From Planctomycetota bacterium (GTDB lineage Bacteria > Planctomycetota > UBA1135 > GCA-002686595), in assembly GCA_026692665.1 (NCBI GenBank), contig JAPLOF010000022.1, forward strand, positions 62,001-126,000: 64,000 bases of DNA, read 5' to 3'. The notes under the pieces were generated by a model. It saw only the letters and a list, made by a program, of their open reading frames with translations, did no database searches and was not told the DNA's origin. Of the stretch, positions 59,137 to 64,000 are shown one piece after another. The position numbers were made by a program, and so were the translations under genes. How positions within the stretch are numbered: the first letter of the stretch is position 1; each line of letters starts with the position of its first letter.

Positions 59137-61503
59137 TCAAGCCGGCGACAGGCCCGGCGTGCCGGGCAGCTCGCCGCCGCTCGCGGGCTTCGGCGCGTTC
59201 TTGGCCGCCTCGGCGCGCGCGCTCGCCGTGCGCGGCACGACGTGCGGGACACCCGGACGCAACGAGTCGAGGGACGCGCCGCGCAGGATCTCCTTCACCT
59301 CTTCGCCGGTGATCGTCTCGTAGCGCATGAGCGCCGTGGCCAGGCTCTCGACGGCTCCGCGGTTCGCGCGGATCAGCACTTCGGCGCGCTCGTACGCCTC
59401 GCGCAGGAACCGCTGGATCTCCTGGTCGATCTCGCGCGCGGTCTCCTCGCTGTGCCATTTCGAGCTCATCAGCTCGGTGCCCAGGAACTCGCTGCCCTGG
59501 CGCTCGGCGTAGTTCACCGGCCCGACCTTGTCGCTCATGCCGAGCTCCGCGACCATCCGCCGCGCGAGCTCCGTGTTCTGCTTGATGTCGCTCGACGCGC
59601 CGGCCGAGATGTCGCCGCAGAACTCGGCCTCCGCGATGCGGCCGCCGTAACCCACCGCCAGCTGGCCGACGAGTCGGCGGCGCTGCATGTGGTACTGCTC
59701 CTTCTCGGGCATGAACGTCGTCAGGCCGAGAGCGCGTCCGCGCGGCACGATCGTCACCTTCGTCGGCGGATCGACCTCGGGGATCATCGCGCCGACGACC
59801 GCGTGACCGGCCTCGTGGTACGCGGTGATCTTGCGGTCGGCCTCTTCCATCTCGCGCGAGCGCTTCTGGCGCCCGAACATGACCTTCTCGCGCGCCTCCT
59901 CGAGGTGCTCCATGTAGATCTCGTCGCGACGCTGCAACGCGGCCATGATCGCGGCCTCGTTGATGATCGCGGCCAGATCGGCGCCGGAATAGCCGGGCGT
60001 CCCACGCGCGAGGCGCGTGACGTCGACGTCGCCGCCGACCTTCACCTTCTTCAGGTGGACCTTCAGGATCTGCTCGCGACCATTCAGGTCGGGCAGGTCG
60101 ATCGTGACTTCGCGGTCGAAGCGGCCGGGGCGCAGGAGCGCGGGGTCGAGCACGTCCGGACGGTTCGTGGCCGCGATGACGATGATGCCCTCGTCGGTGC
60201 CGAAGCCGTCCATCTCGACAAGGATCGCGTTGAGCGTCTGCTCGCGCTCGTCGTGACCGCCGCCCATGCCGGAACCGCGGCGGCGTCCGACGGCGTCGAT
60301 CTCGTCCAGGAAGATGATGCAGGGCGAATTCTCGCGCGCCTGCTTGAACAGGTCGCGCACTCGGCTCGCGCCCACACCCACGAACATCTCGACGAAGTCC
60401 GAGCCGCTGATCGAGAAGAAGGGGACCTCCGCCTCGCCGGCGATCGCCTTGGCGAGCAGCGTCTTGCCGCAGCCCGGCGAGCCGACGAGCAGCACGCCGC
60501 GCGGGATCCGTCCGCCCAGGCGCGTGAAGCGGCCCGGGTTCTTCAGGAACTCGACGATCTCCTTGACCTCGTCCTTCGCCTCGTCCGCGCCGGCCACGTC
60601 GTCGAACGTGACGTTGACGTGGTTCTCCTTGCTGTAGAGCTGCGCGCGCGAGCGCCCGAAGTTCATCACGCCGCCCGCTCCGCCCTGGTTGCGCATCTGG
60701 CGCATGAAGAACAGGACGATGACGAACAGGAGGATCAGCGGGCCCCACATGAAGAGCGCCTGCGTGAGCAGCGAACTCGACTCCGAGGCCTTCGTGCCGG
60801 TCGTCTTCGAGATGTCGAACGAGATGGACTCGATCGGCACCGAGCGCGCGCGCAGCATGCCGGTCAGCGCGGCGAAGTCCGTGACGTCCTCGACCTCGAG
60901 CCACACCGTGCCCGACGCGGCCGGCAGGTGGAACGGCGGATCGTTGGCCTCCACTTCCTTCCAGGCGGACAGCGGGCGGGCCGTCGCCTGGATCAGCATG
61001 CGGTCGGTCTGCGGGTGCGAGAGCGACGTCTGCTTCTGGACGACCGCGTCGCCCGGCTTCGCGTCGGCGGGCTTCGTCGGAGCGCCTTCCTGCACGACCT
61101 CGCCGTAGGCGGTCAAGTGGCGCGCGGAGACGGGCTGGTACCAGCCGCCTTCGAGCGCGCGCTGCAGGTCCGCGGGGCGGATCGGCTGGATGTTCTGCGC
61201 GGCCTTGAGCTCGCGGTACAGCGATTCGCGCTGCCCGACCTCGGCGAAGCGCACGGCGAAGAGGCGCCCGTCCTTGAGCGACCCCTCGACGATGTTCGAG
61301 CCGACGATCTCCTGCGCGTCGACGTCGCCGCTGTAGAGGTACCACTCGTACAGGTCCTGGGTCAGGTCCATGCGCGGTCGCATGCGCTGACCACCCCACA
61401 CGAGGAAGATCGCGACGAGGACGAACAGGATCAGGGCGAACGAACCGAACGAACGCGTCTTGCGCGCCTTGTCCTGGTTCTCCTTGTTCTTCGGTTCGGG
61501 CAT
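59137..61503 (-). CDS. ftsH: ATP-dependent zinc metalloprotease FtsH
   Basis: A 788-residue membrane AAA protease. Two helices (about 21-37 and 250-268) bracket a periplasmic domain of about 210 residues, far larger than the 75 or so of E. coli. Walker A GSPGCGKT is at 341-348, Walker B IIFLDE at 397-402, then RPGRFD and the zinc motif HEAGH at 563-567. The pore aromatic lies in [10 protein letters not shown]. The start is the Met of MPEPKNKEN, before a basic tail. Confidence 0.96.
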   Translation of the reverse strand: MPEPKNKENQDKARKTRSFGSFALILFVLVAIFLVWGGQRMRPRMDLTQDLYEWYLYSGDVDAQEIVGSNIVEGSLKDGRLFAVRFAEVGQRESLYRELKAAQNIQPIRPADLQRALEGGWYQPVSARHLTAYGEVVQEGAPTKPADAKPGDAVVQKQTSLSHPQTDRMLIQATARPLSAWKEVEANDPPFHLPAASGTVWLEVEDVTDFAALTGMLRARSVPIESISFDISKTTGTKASESSSLLTQALFMWGPLILLFVIVLFFMRQMRNQGGAGGVMNFGRSRAQLYSKENHVNVTFDDVAGADEAKDEVKEIVEFLKNPGRFTRLGGRIPRGVLLVGSPGCGKTLLAKAIAGEAEVPFFSISGSDFVEMFVGVGASRVRDLFKQARENSPCIIFLDEIDAVGRRRGSGMGGGHDEREQTLNAILVEMDGFGTDEGIIVIAATNRPDVLDPALLRPGRFDREVTIDLPDLNGREQILKVHLKKVKVGGDVDVTRLARGTPGYSGADLAAIINEAAIMAALQRRDEIYMEHLEEAREKVMFGRQKRSREMEEADRKITAYHEAGHAVVGAMIPEVDPPTKVTIVPRGRALGLTTFMPEKEQYHMQRRRLVGQLAVGYGGRIAEAEFCGDISAGASSDIKQNTELARRMVAELGMSDKVGPVNYAERQGSEFLGTELMSSKWHSEETAREIDQEIQRFLREAYERAEVLIRANRGAVESLATALMRYETITGEEVKEILRGASLDSLRPGVPHVVPRTASARAEAAKNAPKPASGGELPGTPGLSPA

Positions 61504-61689
61504 GGAAGCTCTATCGACGGGGGCGGGCCGATGCTGCAGGAAGAGCCGCGCGGCGGACCACCCATAGCGTAGGGATGGCGCGCCTTCGATGGGCAGGGTG
61601 TGCGCCAAATGCGCGCCCGGGGGCCGAGGGACCGCCTTCGGAACCCGGAACCGGCCACGCGGCCGTTCCGGGGACCTGTCCTCGGATCT

Positions 61690-62187
61690 TCATTCGAGGG
61701 GGGCGAACAACTGGAGGATCAGGTCCTCGGCCACGTACTGGATCGCCCGGTCGCGGGCGTTGGTCTCGCCCTGGGGCTCGTCCAGCACGTAGCCGATCCA
61801 GATCCGCGAACGCTTCTGGGGGCCCAGGGCCCGGTCGGTACGGCGGTCGTACAGTCCGCCCTCGGCCTCGAGGTAGAGCCCGGTCTCGAGGAGCTTGTTC
61901 TCCGCGCTGCGGACCCCGCCGCGGCGCCGGTAGTCGAGGATCACCCCGCGCAGGATCACCTCGGCCGACTCGGGGGCGGCGATGGGCACGTCCGTGAGCG
62001 AGCGCAGCTTGGCCGTCAGGGCGTCCTGCAACGGGCGCTCGACATCGGGCTCCAGCGTCTTGTTTCCGAAGTAGGCCACGCCGACGCTGCCGATCCGGTC
62101 CGCCACCCGGATTCCCGTGGAGTAACCGCATCCGCCCGCGAGTCCCGCGCTGGCGAGGACGAGTCCGAGGAGGCTCCCGTGCTTCAA
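61690..62187 (-). CDS. lptE: LptE-like lipopolysaccharide-assembly lipoprotein
   Basis: A 165-residue lipoprotein (lipobox LAGGC, Cys20) with the LptE/RlpB layout: CGYSTGIRVADRIGSVGV, VAYFGNKTLEPDVERPLQDA, then the strand AEVILRGVILDYRRRG. LptE plugs the LptD barrel that inserts LPS into the outer membrane. It starts at TTG overlapping the stop of the TPR lipoprotein (TTGA). Confidence 0.8.
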   Translation of the reverse strand: MKHGSLLGLVLASAGLAGGCGYSTGIRVADRIGSVGVAYFGNKTLEPDVERPLQDALTAKLRSLTDVPIAAPESAEVILRGVILDYRRRGGVRSAENKLLETGLYLEAEGGLYDRRTDRALGPQKRSRIWIGYVLDEPQGETNARDRAIQYVAEDLILQLFAPLE

Positions 62188-63275
62188 GGCAGCGCCTCCG
62201 TGCCGCTGATGGGGTTCACGGCCGCGGGCAGTCCGCGCTGCCAGTCCTCGGCCTGCTTCACGCGCTCCGCGTCCCCCGCGTCGCGCGCTTCCTGGATGGC
62301 CCGCCGCGCGTGGCGCTGGGCCCCGAACGCGTTCCCGACCGTGTGGTAGAAGCGCGAGATCGAGAGGTCGCTCTCGCACAGGCGGACGAGGCAGTCGGCC
62401 AATTCGAGGCGCACCTTGGGCTCGAGTTCGTTCGTCCCGTGGGAGACGAGCCACTCCTGGAGCTCTTGCCGGGCCCGGTCGAGTTCCTGGCGGTCGTACT
62501 CGGGGCTCGCCAGCATCCGGAGCCGCAGCTCGGGCACGCGCGCCTGCGCCTGGATCGCGAGCGGGCTGCCGGGATGGTTCAGCACCAGGCCCTCGGCGCG
62601 CTCGATCGCGAGGCGCCAATCCTGGTCCTGCTCGTAGATCACCGAGAGCGCCATGTAGGCCTCGTCGCAGCGCCGCGCCCAGGGCGTCTTCAGGATCACG
62701 TACTCGAGGATCTCCTGCGCCTCGCCCAGCGTGTCGAACCAGCCGAACAGGGTGGGCGTGTCGTCCTTCAGCGACAGTCCGATGTCGGCCATCAGGTTGC
62801 CCGAGGCGATGCGCTCGTGGTGCAGCGGGAACTTGTCGTCGATGCGCTTCAGGAGCTCGTAGGCGTCGATCGGCTCGCCGATCTCGACGTAGCGCCGCGC
62901 GGCGACGAGGCCGGCCTGCACGGCGATCTGGCGCGGCAGCTCGAGGTCGATCAGGTCCGCCAGGTCGTCCGGGTCCGACCCCGGCGCGGAGAGCTGCTCG
63001 ATGCGCCGCTCCGCGCTCTTCTCGAGCTCGATCTGAACCCGGTCGCGCACATCGGGAGCCAGCCCGACGGCCCGGGAAGCCGGGACCAGGAGCTCCACGG
63101 CCTCCTGGGCGTCGTCGCGTGCCAGGGCGGCCGTGGCCTTCTCGAGGGCCGCGGGGACGTCCTCGGGATCGAGGGCGTTGTCGCCGCTGAAGAGGCCGGT
63201 GGACGAGCAGCCCGACAGGAGGGACAGCGCGAGCGCCACGGCGCAGGCCAGGATCGAACGCGGGAGTCGAGTCAC
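62184..63275 (-). CDS. TPR lipoprotein, BamD/YfiO-like
   Basis: A 363-residue lipoprotein (LLSGCSS, Cys23) with TPR-like helix pairs through its length: PIDAYELLKRIDDKFPLHH, EAQEILEYVILKTPWARRC and AIERAEGLVLNHPGSPLA. The overall pattern recalls BamD, the outer-membrane-barrel assembly lipoprotein, but it is longer and the assignment is by layout only. It starts at GTG overlapping the recO stop and its own stop overlaps lptE. Confidence 0.75.
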   Translation of the reverse strand: MTRLPRSILACAVALALSLLSGCSSTGLFSGDNALDPEDVPAALEKATAALARDDAQEAVELLVPASRAVGLAPDVRDRVQIELEKSAERRIEQLSAPGSDPDDLADLIDLELPRQIAVQAGLVAARRYVEIGEPIDAYELLKRIDDKFPLHHERIASGNLMADIGLSLKDDTPTLFGWFDTLGEAQEILEYVILKTPWARRCDEAYMALSVIYEQDQDWRLAIERAEGLVLNHPGSPLAIQAQARVPELRLRMLASPEYDRQELDRARQELQEWLVSHGTNELEPKVRLELADCLVRLCESDLSISRFYHTVGNAFGAQRHARRAIQEARDAGDAERVKQAEDWQRGLPAAVNPISGTEALP

Positions 63276-64000
63276 GGGGCGGGTCGGACGGCGCGCTCCA
63301 CCGGAGCGTTGCGGTTGTGCACGGAGAGGAAGGCGCGGTGGGAGCGGGGCCGCGTCTCGAGATGGTAGTCGAGGAAGCGCTCGATCCAGTCGCGGACGCG
63401 GACGATCCGTTCCGGGGCCGCGTCGGCCGGCCAATTCCCCGTTCCGAGGAGCCGCGCGTCGTCGAGGACGCGCACCGGCAGGGTGCCGACGCGCAGGCCG
63501 CGGGCGCGGCCCTCCTCGGCGCAGCGGGCACACAGGCGGCCGCCCGCGCCGGCCGAGAACTGGACCCGCGCGTCGCGGCCGGGAGCGACGGGCGCCGGGC
63601 CCCCGCAGGCGGCGCACAGGACGAGCGACGGCGTGAATCCCAGGTGGTCGAGGTAGTCGAGCTCGAAGTGCGCGAGCTCCACGTCGGCGGCCGTGTCGGT
63701 TGGGGAACGAGCGGCGAGCGCGCTCGTCGCCGCTCGCGAGGCGCTCGCAGGCCTGCCCGCCGGGCGGACGGGGAGCGCGTCTTCGGACGGGCTGTCGCCA
63801 TCCTCGCCCGGGGCTCCGCTCCGGTCGGCGGGCGTCGCGAGCGCGTCGAGCGCGTCGAGCGCCGACTCGACGCGCGCGAAGAGCCGCGCATCCGGCGGGC
63901 CGACGCGCGACGCCCGAGCGGAGCGCTCGAGCACGGTCGTCGCCGCCCGGAACGCCGCGAGCGAGCCCGCCACGTGCCGGCGCCGCTTCCACACGTCGCC
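63272..64000 (-). CDS. recO: DNA repair protein RecO, N-terminus beyond window
   Basis: About 243 C-terminal residues are visible; the N-terminal OB fold lies past the right edge. RecO loads RecA through RecR at gaps. The zinc cluster is CAACGG ... LCARCAEEG, after the family pattern FELDYLDHLGFTPSL. A long low-complexity insert (about residues 55-105) sits before it. The frame stays open to the last base of the window, with GDVWKRRRHVAGSL as its first visible residues. The stop overlaps the next GTG. Confidence 0.85.
   Translation of the reverse strand, partial: GDVWKRRRHVAGSLAAFRAATTVLERSARASRVGPPDARLFARVESALDALDALATPADRSGAPGEDGDSPSEDALPVRPAGRPASASRAATSALAARSPTDTAADVELAHFELDYLDHLGFTPSLVLCAACGGPAPVAPGRDARVQFSAGAGGRLCARCAEEGRARGLRVGTLPVRVLDDARLLGTGNWPADAAPERIVRVRDWIERFLDYHLETRPRSHRAFLSVHNRNAPVERAVRPAP

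Overview
The window looks like chromosomal DNA (roughly 70% G+C, by eye) from a Gram-negative bacterium, most probably a planctomycete. Direct signs of an outer membrane are several lipoprotein signals, an LptE-like and a BamD-like lipoprotein, an AsmA-like protein and a small beta-barrel ending in Phe. The planctomycete guess is inference. It rests on an ECF sigma factor fused by a GTGA overlap to a Ser/Thr kinase with a long TPR tail, and on two large secreted paralogues with a Cys-rich C-terminal domain that I associate with deep-branching planctomycetes. No rRNA, tRNA, CRISPR array, prophage or insertion sequence was seen.

Layout. 1-7.5 kb: TPR lipoprotein (cut by the window edge), a MinD/FlhG-type ATPase, a helix-hairpin-helix protein, a thioredoxin lipoprotein, an aminotransferase, a uracil phosphoribosyltransferase, an HxlR regulator, a barrel protein and a flavin reductase. 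7.5-11.3 kb: sigma factor and kinase. 11.5-19.5 kb: two homologous secreted proteins facing each other around a NYN-domain protein, a B12/radical SAM enzyme, a JAMM-fold protein that has lost its zinc ligands, and a compact leader region with a consensus -35 box, a Cys-rich mini-ORF, a strong hairpin and a 15-bp tandem repeat. 19.7-20.7 kb: a periplasmic selenoprotein read through an in-frame UGA. 21-31 kb, plus strand: a second B12/radical SAM enzyme, an MFS transporter, a membrane-anchored protein, an intact JAMM protease, a DUF4139 protein, a 5'-nucleotidase and a HEAT-VWA protein, ending at a decayed DUF4143 ATPase. 31-36.7 kb: fatty-acid/CoA genes (enoyl-CoA hydratase, MDR reductase, 3-hydroxyacyl-CoA dehydrogenase), a metallopeptidase and two membrane-anchored proteins. 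36.6-45.7 kb, minus strand: ABC transporter and glycolate oxidase glcD-glcE-glcF in one overlapping operon, an ROK sugar kinase and a divergent glycogen-synthase-like protein. 45.9-47.3 kb: cyclodeaminase and phosphoglycerate mutase. 47.4-64 kb, minus strand: RecO, BamD-like, LptE, then ftsH-folP-glmM, a ParDE-type pair, a ParB-like protein, tsaB, alr, an AsmA-like protein and a mannose-1-phosphate guanylyltransferase.

The strongest unusual signal is the gene at 19671-20711. A UGA at 20540-20538 lies in a UxxC redox motif and is followed, 18 nt later, by a GGUC loop on a 7-bp stem, which is the bacterial SECIS geometry. The second is the region 16177-16932, where a zinc-ligandless JAMM paralogue sits behind an attenuator-like leader. 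Genes are tightly packed, with many 4-nt stop/start overlaps that use GTG or TTG as the start codon.
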